From: DATEDA01 sp963789885
Lineage (GTDB): Bacteria; Pseudomonadota; Gammaproteobacteria; Burkholderiales; SG8-39
Direction: 5' to 3'
DNA: 64,000 nucleotides
Assembly: GCA_963789885.1 (NCBI GenBank)
Contig: CAWBNB010000071.1
Span: 186,001 to 250,000 of the forward strand
Below the pieces are notes generated by a model. The model worked only from the letters and a program-made list of their open reading frames with translations. It did no database searches and was not told the DNA's origin. The position numbers were made by a program, and so were the translations under genes. Positions 1 through 8,125 of this stretch are shown one piece after another (within the stretch, counting starts at the first letter, position 1; the number at the start of each line of letters is the position of its first letter).

Positions 1-1
1 C

Positions 2-274
2 CGGCTGGTGCACGACCTGGAGGCGCACACGCTGCGCAGCGGCACGCAGCGGGTGATCGGTTACCTCCTGCGCGACCTGCCGGAGGAGGCGTCGAGCGGG
101 CCGGTCGCGGTCGAGCTCGCTACGAGCAAGGGCGTCCTTGCCTCGCGGCTCAACATTACCCGCGAGCACTTCTCCCGGATCCTCCACGAACTCTCCTCCG
201 GCGGGCTGATCGAGGTGCACGGAAGAACGATTCGCATTCTCGACCTCGCGCGCCTGCGGGCGTTCGAAGGCTGA
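2..274 (+). CDS. Crp/Fnr-family regulator, Dnr/NnrR-like, C-terminal part
   Basis: The left window edge cuts this gene; only about 90 C-terminal residues, the winged helix-turn-helix DNA-binding domain, are present. The recognition helix reads REHFSRIL. Its E-x2-S-R pattern is the arrangement FNR-type proteins use to contact TTGAT half-sites. The helix-turn-helix segment (ASRLNITREHFSRILHEL) resembles Dnr/NnrR nitric-oxide regulators more than E. coli FNR (inference from memory of the families). The sensor domain is outside the window, so oxygen sensing by an Fe-S cluster and NO sensing by heme cannot be separated. Three FNR-type boxes lie within 1.3 kb downstream, making it the natural candidate regulator of the next genes. 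Confidence 0.85.
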   Translation, partial: RLVHDLEAHTLRSGTQRVIGYLLRDLPEEASSGPVAVELATSKGVLASRLNITREHFSRILHELSSGGLIEVHGRTIRILDLARLRAFEG

Positions 275-334
275 CAGCGGCCGCGGCAGCGCGTCACATG
301 CCGTGCGCGACTGCGCCCGGCGCATGGACCGCGT

Positions 335-348
335 TTGATCTGGATCAC
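335..348 (+). promoter_or_regulatory. FNR-type operator TTGAT-N4-ATCAC
   Basis: TTGATctggATCAC matches 9 of the 10 conserved positions of the FNR/Dnr consensus TTGAT-N4-ATCAA. It lies in the gap between the Crp/Fnr gene and the radical SAM gene. A box centred 41.5 bases upstream of transcription would place the start near base 383, about 76 bases before the GTG chosen for the radical SAM gene. An AT-richer stretch (acatacaaa, 372-380) lies where a -10 element would be. Confidence 0.7.
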
Positions 349-458
349 AGAACGTACCGGCGGCGCTGGCAACATACAAACACTCCTGGTGTTTGGCGGA
401 ATTGCCCAAGTTCGAAAGAACCGAAAGCGTTCCGCCAATTTTTTTCTGGGAGAAAACC

Positions 459-1466
459 GTGGGCATCACCGAACGCATCGACCGCATCACGCTCCTCACC
501 GACGAGTACCGGAGCGAAACCCCGCCGGTCCCGAAGAGCGTCAAGATCGAGCTCACCGCGCGCTGCGACTTCAAGTGCTTCTTCTGCGCCTCGCACATGC
601 GGTTGCGTGAGAAGAAGGACATCTCGTGGGGCTTCTTCGCCCGGATCGTGCGCGAGATGCGCGACCGCGGGGTCGAGGAGCTCGGCCTCTTCTACCTCGG
701 CGAGTCGTTCCTGGTGCCGTGGCTGCCGGAAGCGGTCCGCTATGCGAAGCAGGAGTGCGGCTACGAGTACGTCTTCCTCACCACCAACGGCCGCATGGCC
801 GAGCCCGATCGCGTGCACGCCTGCATGGAGGCGGGGCTCGACAGCCTGAAGTTCAGCTACAACTTCGCCGACGCGTTCCAGTTCCACGAGGTGACCGGTG
901 TCCGACCGCAGGCGTTCCGAAAGATCACCGAGAACCTCCGGGCCGCGCACGAGGTCCGCGACATGGTCGAGGCGACGACCAGCCACCGGTGCGGGCTGTA
1001 TGCGTCGAGCATCCTCTACGACGGCGACCAGCACACGCGGATGAAGCAGGCCGTCGAGGGGATCCTGCCCTACGTGGACGAGCACTACTGGCTGCCGCTA
1101 TACGGCCAGGCCGGCCTGACGAGCGGCGCGAAAGGCACCCGGCCGACCGCGGGCAACCAGGGGCGAGTCGGCGCGCTCCGCAAACCCCTGCCGTGCTGGT
1201 CGCTCTTCACCGAAGGCCACATCACTTTCGACGGCCACCTCTCGGCGTGCTGCTTCGACCACGACGGCCGGTTCAACATGGGCGATCTGAACGCCCTCTC
1301 GTTCATGGAGGCGTGGCACAGCGAGCCGTTCCGACGGCTCCGGCGCGCGAACCTGGCCGAGGACGTCGCGGGGACCGTGTGCGAGAAGTGCCTCGCCTAC
1401 GACGAGTGCGAATCGAAGCCGCAGCCGGTCACGCTCCTGCGGCGCGCCGAGGGCGCGCCCATGTGA
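459..1466 (+). CDS. Radical SAM/SPASM domain protein of unknown substrate
   Basis: 335-residue cytosolic radical SAM enzyme. The cluster motif C-x3-C-x2-C is at about residues 36-43 (CDFKCFFC). The C-terminal third carries further cysteines (PCW, SACCFD, VCEKCLAYDEC) typical of a SPASM domain binding auxiliary Fe-S clusters. The GTG at 459 is preferred because gggaga precedes it at good spacing; an upstream TTG at 393 would add 22 residues. SPASM enzymes modify peptides or mature cofactors, but nothing here identifies a substrate and no precursor peptide gene is evident. It sits between a Crp/Fnr gene and a DUF6455-like gene, each interval holding FNR-type boxes, so expression under low oxygen or NO is likely. 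Confidence 0.85.
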   Translation: MGITERIDRITLLTDEYRSETPPVPKSVKIELTARCDFKCFFCASHMRLREKKDISWGFFARIVREMRDRGVEELGLFYLGESFLVPWLPEAVRYAKQECGYEYVFLTTNGRMAEPDRVHACMEAGLDSLKFSYNFADAFQFHEVTGVRPQAFRKITENLRAAHEVRDMVEATTSHRCGLYASSILYDGDQHTRMKQAVEGILPYVDEHYWLPLYGQAGLTSGAKGTRPTAGNQGRVGALRKPLPCWSLFTEGHITFDGHLSACCFDHDGRFNMGDLNALSFMEAWHSEPFRRLRRANLAEDVAGTVCEKCLAYDECESKPQPVTLLRRAEGAPM

Positions 1467-1483
1467 CGGCGCGGCCGGCCGAT

Positions 1484-1497
1484 TTGATCTGGATCAC
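1484..1497 (+). promoter_or_regulatory. FNR-type operator, distal of two
   Basis: TTGATctggATCAC is identical in all 14 bases to the box at 335-348. It lies 18 bases after the radical SAM stop codon and exactly 32 bases (about three helical turns) upstream of a second box. This phasing would place two dimers on the same face of the DNA ahead of the DUF6455-like gene. Confidence 0.7.
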
Positions 1498-1515
1498 GGT
1501 CGCTCCGAACCGCTT

Positions 1516-1529
1516 TTGATCCGGATCAC
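1516..1529 (+). promoter_or_regulatory. FNR-type operator, proximal of two
   Basis: TTGATccggATCAC is the second box of the tandem pair. Its centre is 65.5 bases upstream of the ATG of the small membrane protein gene. A class II position would place transcription start near base 1564 with a leader of about 24 bases. Confidence 0.7.
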
Positions 1530-1587
1530 GGCGCCACCCGGGCGATGCGCCCACGATGAAGCCGTATCCACTGATGGAGGACGAGCG

Positions 1588-1929
1588 ATGGACCCCCTCT
1601 TCACAACGAACGAACTGGTCACTTTCCTGTCGATCGCGGTCATCCTGGGCCTGCTCGCGGCGACGGTGGCCTACTCGTGGCGCGTCGCTGCCGCTTCCAT
1701 GGCGGCGGGAGGCGGGTCGCGGTTCGGCAGCGTCGTGCGATCCCTCGGCATCGACGTCGCCCGCTTCAGCGACGAGCGCGCGCTGCGCGCGGCCGCAGTC
1801 AGCGTGCGGCGCTGCCTGAGCTGCCGGCACCAGGACGCCTGCGACGCGTGGCTCGCCGACCCCGGGCACAAGGGCGTGCCGCCCGATTGTCCGAACGAGG
1901 CGTTCCTGCGCGAGCTCTCGCGGTCGTAG
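1588..1929 (+). CDS. Small membrane-anchored DUF6455-like cysteine protein
   Basis: 113 residues. One N-terminal membrane helix (about residues 10-31) is followed by a soluble domain with cysteines 76, 79, 85 and 101, in the pattern C-x2-C-x5-C ... PDCPN. This resembles the DUF6455 family (my recognition, not searched), whose role is unknown to me. Four cysteines could bind a metal or an Fe-S cluster. The ATG at 1588 is chosen because ggagg lies 7 bases upstream; an in-frame ATG at 1558 is less well placed. Two phased FNR-type boxes precede it, and its association with the SPASM enzyme suggests it may be that enzyme's substrate or partner (inference). Confidence 0.75.
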   Translation: MDPLFTTNELVTFLSIAVILGLLAATVAYSWRVAAASMAAGGGSRFGSVVRSLGIDVARFSDERALRAAAVSVRRCLSCRHQDACDAWLADPGHKGVPPDCPNEAFLRELSRS

Positions 1930-1940
1930 CCGCTGACCGA

Positions 1941-3254
1941 TCAGCGCGACCGGCGGTCGATCACGCGCTTCGCCTTGCCGGCCGAGCGCTCGATCGAACC
2001 GGGCGGCAGCACGGCGACCTTTGCCGAGACGCCGACGCGGGACTTGATATGGCGTTCGAGCTCGCGCGCGGCGCGGCGCCACGCCGCTTCGCCCGCCTGC
2101 GCCAGCTCCGGCCGCGGTTCCACCCGGACTTCCAGCTCGTCGAGGTGCCGCGGACGCGACACCTGGAGCTCATAGTGGGCCGCGAGCGACGGCGCGTCGA
2201 GCACGAGCGCCTCGATCTGGCTCGGAAAGACGTTCACGCCGCGGATGATCAGCATGTCATCGCTCCGCGCCGCGACGCGCGCCATGCGCCGCATCGCCGG
2301 CCGGGCGGTGCCCGGCAGGAGCCGCGTCAGGTCACGCGTGCGATAGCGGACGACCGGCAGCGCCTCCTTCGTGAGCGTGGTGAAGACGAGCTCGCCGGGC
2401 TCGCCGTCCGGGACCGCCCGGCCGGTTTCGGGGTCCACGATCTCCGGGTAGAAGTGGTCCTCCCAGACGTGCGGCGCACCCTTCGCCTCGATGCACTCGA
2501 CCGCGACGCCGGGCCCCATCACCTCCGATAGCCCGTACAGGTCCACGGCGTCGATCGCGAACCGCGCTTCGATCTCGCCGCGCATGCCCTCGGTCCACGG
2601 CTCGGCGCCGAACAGGCCGAGCCGCAGGGTGGTGTCCCGCGGGTCGAGCCCCTGGCGCTCGAACTCGTCGGCGATCGCGAGCGCGTACGAGGGCGTCGCC
2701 ATGAGCACCGTCGGCGAGAAATCGCGGATCAGCTGGACCTGGCGCTCGGTCTGCCCGCCCGACACCGGCACCACCGTCGCGCCGAGCCGCTCGGCGCCGT
2801 AGTGCGCGCCGAGGCCGCCGGTGAAGAGCCCGTAGCCGAACGCGACGTGGATGATGTCCGTCTCGCACGCGCCCGCCGCGCGGAGCGACCGCGCCATCAC
2901 GTCCGCCCAAGTGTCGACGTCGCGCTCCGTGTAGCCGACGACGGTCGGCCGGCCGGTCGTCCCGCTCGAGGCGTGAATCCGCACGACCTTGCGCAGCGGC
3001 ACGGCGAACATGCCGAACGGATAGTTCGCCCGCAGGTCGTCCTTGGTCGTGAACGGGAACCGCGCGAGATCCTCGAGCGACCGGAGATCGTCCGGATGGA
3101 CGCCCGCTGCGTCGAACTTCGCCCGGTAGTGCGGCACGCGCTCGTAGACCCGATCGAGCGTCGCGCGGAGCCGCTCGAGCTGGAGGGCCCGCACCTCGCC
3201 GAGGGTCGCGGGCTCGACCCCGGCGAGCGCGGCGGTGAAGCGGCGGTGTCCCAT
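1941..3254 (-). CDS. paaK: Phenylacetate-CoA ligase
   Basis: 437-residue AMP-forming ligase of the PaaK family: phenylacetate + ATP + CoA gives phenylacetyl-CoA, AMP and PPi, in the cytosol. The phosphate-binding loop SSGTTGRP is at about residues 96-103, the adenine-site motif YGLSEVMGPG follows near mid-protein, and the C-terminal domain contains RGVNVFPSQIE, characteristic of PaaK. The ATG at 3254 is preferred because ggaggag lies just upstream. It is divergent from a padBCD-like operon that would consume its product. A low-identity FNR-type box and a TAGGAT -10-like hexamer lie in its promoter. It could prefer a related aryl acetate. Confidence 0.88.
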   Translation of the reverse strand: MGHRRFTAALAGVEPATLGEVRALQLERLRATLDRVYERVPHYRAKFDAAGVHPDDLRSLEDLARFPFTTKDDLRANYPFGMFAVPLRKVVRIHASSGTTGRPTVVGYTERDVDTWADVMARSLRAAGACETDIIHVAFGYGLFTGGLGAHYGAERLGATVVPVSGGQTERQVQLIRDFSPTVLMATPSYALAIADEFERQGLDPRDTTLRLGLFGAEPWTEGMRGEIEARFAIDAVDLYGLSEVMGPGVAVECIEAKGAPHVWEDHFYPEIVDPETGRAVPDGEPGELVFTTLTKEALPVVRYRTRDLTRLLPGTARPAMRRMARVAARSDDMLIIRGVNVFPSQIEALVLDAPSLAAHYELQVSRPRHLDELEVRVEPRPELAQAGEAAWRRAARELERHIKSRVGVSAKVAVLPPGSIERSAGKAKRVIDRRSR

Positions 3255-3314
3255 GCGGCTCCTCCCCGGGCAGGATGACACTGTGCATCCTAGGCGCGCC
3301 CGCGAGCACGATGT

Positions 3315-3328
3315 TTAGCCTGCATCAA
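3315..3328 (-). promoter_or_regulatory. Candidate FNR-type box upstream of paaK and padB
   Basis: On the minus strand this reads TTGATgcagGCTAA: one perfect half-site and one poor one. Centred at 3321.5, a class II geometry predicts paaK transcription from about base 3280. The minus-strand hexamer TAGGAT (3292-3287) sits at the expected -10 position, leaving a leader of about 26 bases. For padB on the plus strand the same geometry would put transcription start on the ATG itself, so paaK is the better-fitting target. Confidence 0.45.
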
Positions 3329-3363
3329 ATCTTCCCGCGATCGGCCTCCTAGACTGCTTTCGC

Positions 3364-6075
3364 ATGTCCGCCGCGATCCGCAGCGTTCCGCAGTACTGCT
3401 ACCAGTGCGTGGCGGGCCCGGACCTGCTGACCGTGAAGGTGCGCGACGGCGTCGCGACCGAGGTCGAGCCGAACTTCGCCGCTGCGGCGATCCACCCGGG
3501 GGGCGGCAAGTGCTGCGTCAAGGCCTACGGCCTCGTGCAGAAGACCTACAACCCGCACCGGCTCACCCACCCGATGAAGCGCACCAACCCGCGCAAGGGG
3601 CGCGACCACGACCCGCGGTTCGTTCCGGTGTCGTGGGAGGAAGCGCTCGACCTGGTGGCGGCGAAGCTCGGCGAGGTCCGCGCGAAGGGGCTCGTCGACG
3701 AGGCCGGCTATCCGAGAGTCGCCGCGAGCTTCGGCGGCGGCGGTACGCCCACCTATTACATGGGGACGTTCCCGGCGTTCCTCTCGGCGTGGGGGCCGAT
3801 CGACTTCAGCTTCGGCAGCGGGCAGGGCGTCAAGTGCTACCACTCGGAACACCTCTACGGCGAGCTGTGGCATCGCGCGTTCACGGTCTGCCCGGACACA
3901 CCGACGTCGGAGTACGTGCTTTCCTTCGGCGCAAACACCGAAGCGTCGGGCGGCGTCGCCGGCACGTGGCGCCACGCCGAGGCGCGTGTTCGCGGCCTGA
4001 AGCGTGTGCAGATCGAGCCGCATCTCTCGATCACCGGCGCGGCGTCGGCCGAGTGGGTGCCGATCAGGCCGAAGACCGACGCGGCATTCCTGTTCGGCCT
4101 GATCCACGTCCTGCTCCACGCCGAGCCGCGCGAACGGCTTGACGTGCCGTTCCTCAAGGCACGCACCGGTTCGCCGTATCTGATCGGCCCGAACGGCTAC
4201 TACCTCCGCGACCCGGCGACGCGCAAACCCCTGGTCTGGGACCTCGGCGATCAACGCGCCGTCCCGTTCGACACGGCCGGCGCCGATGTCGCGCTCGAGG
4301 GCCGGTTCACGGTGGAGGCGATCGAGATCGGCGCCGACGGTGAGGCCTGGACCCATGCCCAGGTGACGGCGCCCACCGCCTTCGCCGCGCTCGTCGAGCA
4401 CATGGCGCAATACACGCCCGAATGGGCCGAGCGCGTGTGCGACATCCGCCCCGGCACGATCCGGCGCATCGCGGCCGAGTACCTCGCGCACGCGCGCGTC
4501 GGCGAGACGACGGTCATCGACGGCGTCGAGCTGCCGCTGCGGCCGGTGGCGATCGCGCTCGGCAAGACGGTGACGAACGGCTGGGGCGGCTACGAATGCT
4601 GCTGGGCGCGGACGCTCGCCGCGTGCCTCGTCGGCGCGCTGGAGGTGCCCGGCGGGACGCTCGGCACGACCGTGCGGCTCAACCGTCCCGCCACACCGCG
4701 GCAGGCGAGCGTGAAACCGGGACCGGACGGGTTCATGGCCTACCCGATGAATCCGACCGACCGCGAGCACTGGGTCGCCGAGCCGCGCGTGCGCAACGCC
4801 TACTCGACGCTCGTGCCGCTGTCCGCGAACTCGCCGTGGTCGAACGCGCTCGGGCCGACGCATCTCGCGTGGATGTTCCGCAAGGAGACGCCGGAGAACT
4901 GGCCGGCGGTGACCGCGCCCGACGTCTGGTTCGTGTATCGGACCAACCCCTCGATCTCGTTCTGGGACACGCCCGAGATCGCACAGCGGATCGCCGAATT
5001 CCCGTTCGTCGTCGCGTTCGCCTACACCGTCGACGAGACGAACTGGATGGCCGACGTGCTGCTGCCCGAGCGCACCGACATCGAGAGCACGCAGCTCATC
5101 CGCATCGGCGGATCGAAGTTCATCGAGCAGTTCTGGGATCACGAGGGCTTCGCGCTGCGCCAGCCGGCGGTCGTGCCGCGCGGCGACACGCGCGACTTCA
5201 CCGACATCGCGACCGAGCTCGCCGCGCGCGCGGGACTCCTCGAGAAGTACAACGAGGCGATCAACCGCGGCGCCGCGGGCGTGGCGTTGGCCGGCGCAGG
5301 CTACGACTTCAAGCTGGAACCGCAGACACGGCACGGCGCGGAGGAGATCTGGGACCGCGTCTGCCGCGCCGCGAGCGCCGAGATCACCGCCGGCGCCGCG
5401 AGCGATGGCCTCGACTGGTACCGCGAGCACGGCTACCGCACGCAGCCGATCTCGCGGCTCTCCTGGTATCTCTACCCGGAGCTCGTGAAGCAGGGCCTGC
5501 GCTTCGAGATGCCGTTCCAGGAACGGCTCGCGCGCGTGGGCGCCGAGCTCGGGCGCCGGCTGCACGAGCGCGGGATCCAGTGGTGGGACGGTCAGCTCGC
5601 CGAGTACCAGGCGCTGCCCGCGTACAAGGACTTCCCCGGCATCTGGGAGAGCCACACCGTCGCGAGCGGCGGGCGGCTCGAGGACTATCCGTTCTGGCTA
5701 GTCACCTCGCGCAGCATGCAGTACGCATGGGGCGCCAACGCCGGTATCCCGCTGATGGACGAGGTCGCGGGAAACCTCCAGGGTCACGGCGGCGTCATGC
5801 TGAACCGCGCGTCGGCGCGCCGGCTCGGCATCGCGGAAGGCGATCTCGTCGAGGTGCGCTCGACGCTCCGCGCCACGCGCGGCCCCGCGATCCTGCGCGA
5901 AGGGATCCGGCCGGACACGGTGCTGATACTCGGCCAGTTCGAGCACTGGGCGACGCCGTACGCGAAGGACCTTCACGCGCCGAGCATGAACAGCGTGACG
6001 CCGATGGCGCTCGCGCTCACCGACGCGACCGGCTCGGCGGCCGATCTCGTCCGCGTCGCGGTGAGGCGCCTATGA
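3364..6075 (+). CDS. padB: Molybdopterin oxidoreductase, PadB-like phenylacetyl-CoA:acceptor oxidoreductase large subunit
   Basis: 903-residue catalytic subunit of the DMSO-reductase superfamily. No Tat signal is visible, so a cytoplasmic location is likely. The proposed reaction is four-electron oxidation of phenylacetyl-CoA to the alpha-keto level (phenylglyoxylate), as in Thauera PadBCD. The assignment rests on the divergent paaK, the overlapping four-cluster Fe-S subunit and membrane anchor, and the pathway context. Near the N-terminus cysteines 12 and 15 and the pair 50-51 are present, but the third ligand of a normal C-x2-C-x3-C motif is missing; Asp20 is nearby. A later Cys in VKCYHSEH (about residue 159) is a candidate molybdenum ligand. 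Another molybdoenzyme with a different substrate is possible. Confidence 0.65.
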   Translation: MSAAIRSVPQYCYQCVAGPDLLTVKVRDGVATEVEPNFAAAAIHPGGGKCCVKAYGLVQKTYNPHRLTHPMKRTNPRKGRDHDPRFVPVSWEEALDLVAAKLGEVRAKGLVDEAGYPRVAASFGGGGTPTYYMGTFPAFLSAWGPIDFSFGSGQGVKCYHSEHLYGELWHRAFTVCPDTPTSEYVLSFGANTEASGGVAGTWRHAEARVRGLKRVQIEPHLSITGAASAEWVPIRPKTDAAFLFGLIHVLLHAEPRERLDVPFLKARTGSPYLIGPNGYYLRDPATRKPLVWDLGDQRAVPFDTAGADVALEGRFTVEAIEIGADGEAWTHAQVTAPTAFAALVEHMAQYTPEWAERVCDIRPGTIRRIAAEYLAHARVGETTVIDGVELPLRPVAIALGKTVTNGWGGYECCWARTLAACLVGALEVPGGTLGTTVRLNRPATPRQASVKPGPDGFMAYPMNPTDREHWVAEPRVRNAYSTLVPLSANSPWSNALGPTHLAWMFRKETPENWPAVTAPDVWFVYRTNPSISFWDTPEIAQRIAEFPFVVAFAYTVDETNWMADVLLPERTDIESTQLIRIGGSKFIEQFWDHEGFALRQPAVVPRGDTRDFTDIATELAARAGLLEKYNEAINRGAAGVALAGAGYDFKLEPQTRHGAEEIWDRVCRAASAEITAGAASDGLDWYREHGYRTQPISRLSWYLYPELVKQGLRFEMPFQERLARVGAELGRRLHERGIQWWDGQLAEYQALPAYKDFPGIWESHTVASGGRLEDYPFWLVTSRSMQYAWGANAGIPLMDEVAGNLQGHGGVMLNRASARRLGIAEGDLVEVRSTLRATRGPAILREGIRPDTVLILGQFEHWATPYAKDLHAPSMNSVTPMALALTDATGSAADLVRVAVRRL

Positions 6076-6731
6076 CCCGCTGGGCGATGGCAGTGGACTT
6101 GCGCCGATGCATCGGCTGCCAGACGTGCACTGCGGCGTGCAAGCATGCGAACGCGACGCCGCCGGGCGTTCAGTGGCGCAAGGTGCTCGACATCGAGTCC
6201 GGCGAGTTCCCCGACGTACGTCGGAGCTTCGTGCCGGTCGGCTGCATGCACTGCGGCGATCCGCCGTGCGAGCACGTATGCCCGACGACCGCGACGAAGC
6301 AGCGCGCCGACGGCATGGTCACCATCGACTACGATCTCTGCATCGGCTGTGGGTACTGCGCGGTGGCGTGTCCCTACCAGGCACGGCACATCGTGCATCG
6401 CGCGCAGTTCGCGTGGAACGGCGAGGCCGCGCCGAACGAGCGGGCGCGGTTCGACCCGGCCCGCATCGCCGTCGCGACCAAGTGCACTTTCTGCGTCGAG
6501 CGGGTCGACGCGGGCGCGGCGCAGGGCCTGACACCGGGCGTCGACCCCGATGCGACGCCGGCGTGCGTGAACTCGTGCATTGCCGGCGCGCTTGTCTTCG
6601 GCGACCGCGACGACCCCGCGAGCCCGCTCTCGAAACTGCTCGCCGAAACCGAGCATTTCAGGATGCACGAAGAGCTCGGCACCGATCCCGGCGTGTACTA
6701 CGTCTGGGACGCGGCGGGAGGCGAGCGATGA
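6072..6731 (+). CDS. padC: Four-cluster [4Fe-4S] electron-transfer subunit, PadC-like
   Basis: 219-residue ferredoxin-like subunit of the DmsB/NrfC type. The first motif is C-x2-C-x2-C-x3-C at residues 13-23. Further groups are GCMHCGDPPCEHVCP, LCIGCGYCAVACP and a split set KCTFC ... ACVNSC, enough for four clusters. It relays electrons between the molybdenum subunit and the membrane subunit. The ATG overlaps the padB stop codon (ATGA), so translation is coupled. It is assigned as PadC from operon context; the fold alone would fit many molybdoenzyme complexes. Confidence 0.75.
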   Translation: MTRWAMAVDLRRCIGCQTCTAACKHANATPPGVQWRKVLDIESGEFPDVRRSFVPVGCMHCGDPPCEHVCPTTATKQRADGMVTIDYDLCIGCGYCAVACPYQARHIVHRAQFAWNGEAAPNERARFDPARIAVATKCTFCVERVDAGAAQGLTPGVDPDATPACVNSCIAGALVFGDRDDPASPLSKLLAETEHFRMHEELGTDPGVYYVWDAAGGER

Positions 6732-7609
6732 ACCGCGCCGCCGGCCGGATCGCCCCCTGGCACCAGGCGAACTGGGACGTTCGCGCGGCTGCGAACTTCA
6801 TCGGCGGCGGGAGCGGGAGCGCGCTGCTGATCGCCGCCGCGATCGCGAGTGCCGCGGGCGCGCCGTACCGGGCGCTCGCACTGGTCGCGCTCGCGCTCAT
6901 CGCGCTCGGGCTCACCTGCGTGTGGCTCGAGATCGGCCGTCCGTGGCGCGCGCTCCACGTGTTCCTCCACCCGCAGACGTCGTGGATGACCCGGGAGTCG
7001 CTGGTGGCGCTGCCGCTCTTCGGGGCTGGTGTCGCGGCGTTCTGGCAGGACGGCGGGGCCTACGCCTGGGTCGCAGCCGCCCTCGCCGCAGGCTTCCTCT
7101 GGTGCCAGGCGCAGATCCTCAGGGCCGCGAAAGGCATCCCGGCGTGGCGCGCGCCGCGGGTCGTGCCGCTCATCCTCGCGACGGGGTTGAGCGAAGGCGC
7201 CGGCCTGCTTGCGCTCGCTTGCGCGATGCCCGCGGCGCACGCGCTCACGCGGCCGGTCGCGGCCACCCTCGCCGTGCTGCTCGTCGTGCGCGTGGTGGCG
7301 TGGCGCGCGTACCGTCGCCCGCTCGCCGCGCCGCGTGCGGCTCTCGCCGCGCTCGATCGGGCCGCGCCGCTCTTCGACGGCATCGGCAACTGGGCTGCCG
7401 CCGGCCTCGCGGCTGGTGCCGCGATCTTTGCACCCGACGCGATCGCAGCGCCGGTCGGCGCCGCCGCCGGGGCGCTTGCGGTCGCCGGCGGCTGGCACCT
7501 CAAGTTTGTCCTTGTCGCGCGCGCGGCTTTCAACCAGGGATTTGCGCTCCCGCGCCCGCCCGTGCGGGGCAGCGGAGCGCCCGGCCCGTCGGCGAAGCCG
7601 GGATGGTGA
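6728..7609 (+). CDS. padD: NrfD/DmsC-like membrane anchor, PadD-like
   Basis: 293-residue hydrophobic protein with about eight predicted membrane helices, starting in ATGA overlap with padC. Family knowledge: such subunits anchor the molybdoenzyme and pass electrons to or from quinone. The C-terminal segment GGWHLKFVLVARAAFNQGFALP resembles the end of DmsC/NrfD-type anchors. The third position after padB and padC, and the size close to the published Thauera gamma subunit, support PadD; sequence alone supports only the superfamily. Confidence 0.65.
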   Translation: MNRAAGRIAPWHQANWDVRAAANFIGGGSGSALLIAAAIASAAGAPYRALALVALALIALGLTCVWLEIGRPWRALHVFLHPQTSWMTRESLVALPLFGAGVAAFWQDGGAYAWVAAALAAGFLWCQAQILRAAKGIPAWRAPRVVPLILATGLSEGAGLLALACAMPAAHALTRPVAATLAVLLVVRVVAWRAYRRPLAAPRAALAALDRAAPLFDGIGNWAAAGLAAGAAIFAPDAIAAPVGAAAGALAVAGGWHLKFVLVARAAFNQGFALPRPPVRGSGAPGPSAKPGW

Positions 7610-7616
7610 AGCACCC

Positions 7617-7630
7617 TTAACGCGCATCAA
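7617..7630 (+). promoter_or_regulatory. FNR-type operator upstream of hemerythrin gene
   Basis: TTAACgcgcATCAA has one perfect half-site and one half-site matching at three of five positions. Centred at 7623.5, it predicts a class II start near 7665. The hexamer GACAAT (7654-7659, four of six matches to TATAAT) sits at the matching -10 position. This favours the downstream ATG at 7691 for the hemerythrin gene. Confidence 0.55.
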
Positions 7631-7690
7631 AGATGCGCGGCCGGGCCGGCCATGACAATGGTCCCGTCGAGCCTCCCCGCGAACCGCACC

Positions 7691-8125
7691 ATGTCACGCA
7701 TTGCCGAAACGATGTCACGCGACCACGCGGCCTGCGACGAGCGCTTCGCCGCCGCCGAGGCCGCTGCGGCCGAAGGCGATCTTGCGCGCGCGGGCGACGC
7801 GCTCGCGGCGTTCGCGGCGGCGCTCGAGCGCCACCTCGGCGTCGAGGAAGGCGAGCTCTTCCCCGCCTTCGAGCAGCGCACCGGCATGACGGCGGGGCCG
7901 ACCGAGATGATGCGGGTCGAGCACGCCGAGATGCGCGAGCTCGTTCGGCAACTCCGCGCCGCGCTCGAGGCCGCCGATAGCGCGGAGTTCCTCGGCCTCG
8001 CCGACACGCTGAACGTGCTCATGCAGCAGCACAACCTGAAGGAGGAGCAGGTGCTGTACGCGCTGCTCGACGAGGCGCTCGGCGACGACGCCGAACCGCT
8101 CCTCGCCGCGCTCGCATCCCGCTGA
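7691..8125 (+). CDS. Hemerythrin-like HHE-domain protein
   Basis: 144-residue four-helix-bundle protein. Diiron ligands are visible as H12, H48 with E52 (ERHLGVEEGE), H78 (VEHAEM) and H114 with E118 (QQHNLKEEQ). Family roles are oxygen or NO binding and repair of NO-damaged Fe-S clusters. The ATG at 7691 is chosen because the upstream FNR-type box predicts transcription starting near 7665, after the alternative ATGs at 7652 and 7658; no start has a strong ribosome-binding site. Its stop overlaps the ATG of the next gene by one base (TGATG), so the two are co-translated. Confidence 0.85.
   Translation: MSRIAETMSRDHAACDERFAAAEAAAAEGDLARAGDALAAFAAALERHLGVEEGELFPAFEQRTGMTAGPTEMMRVEHAEMRELVRQLRAALEAADSAEFLGLADTLNVLMQQHNLKEEQVLYALLDEALGDDAEPLLAALASR

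Noticed and set aside
3349..5655. 768-codon open frame on the minus strand opposite padB
   Set aside because: High-GC shadow frame; His/Arg/Glu-rich composition without domains, while padB on the plus strand has clear motifs.
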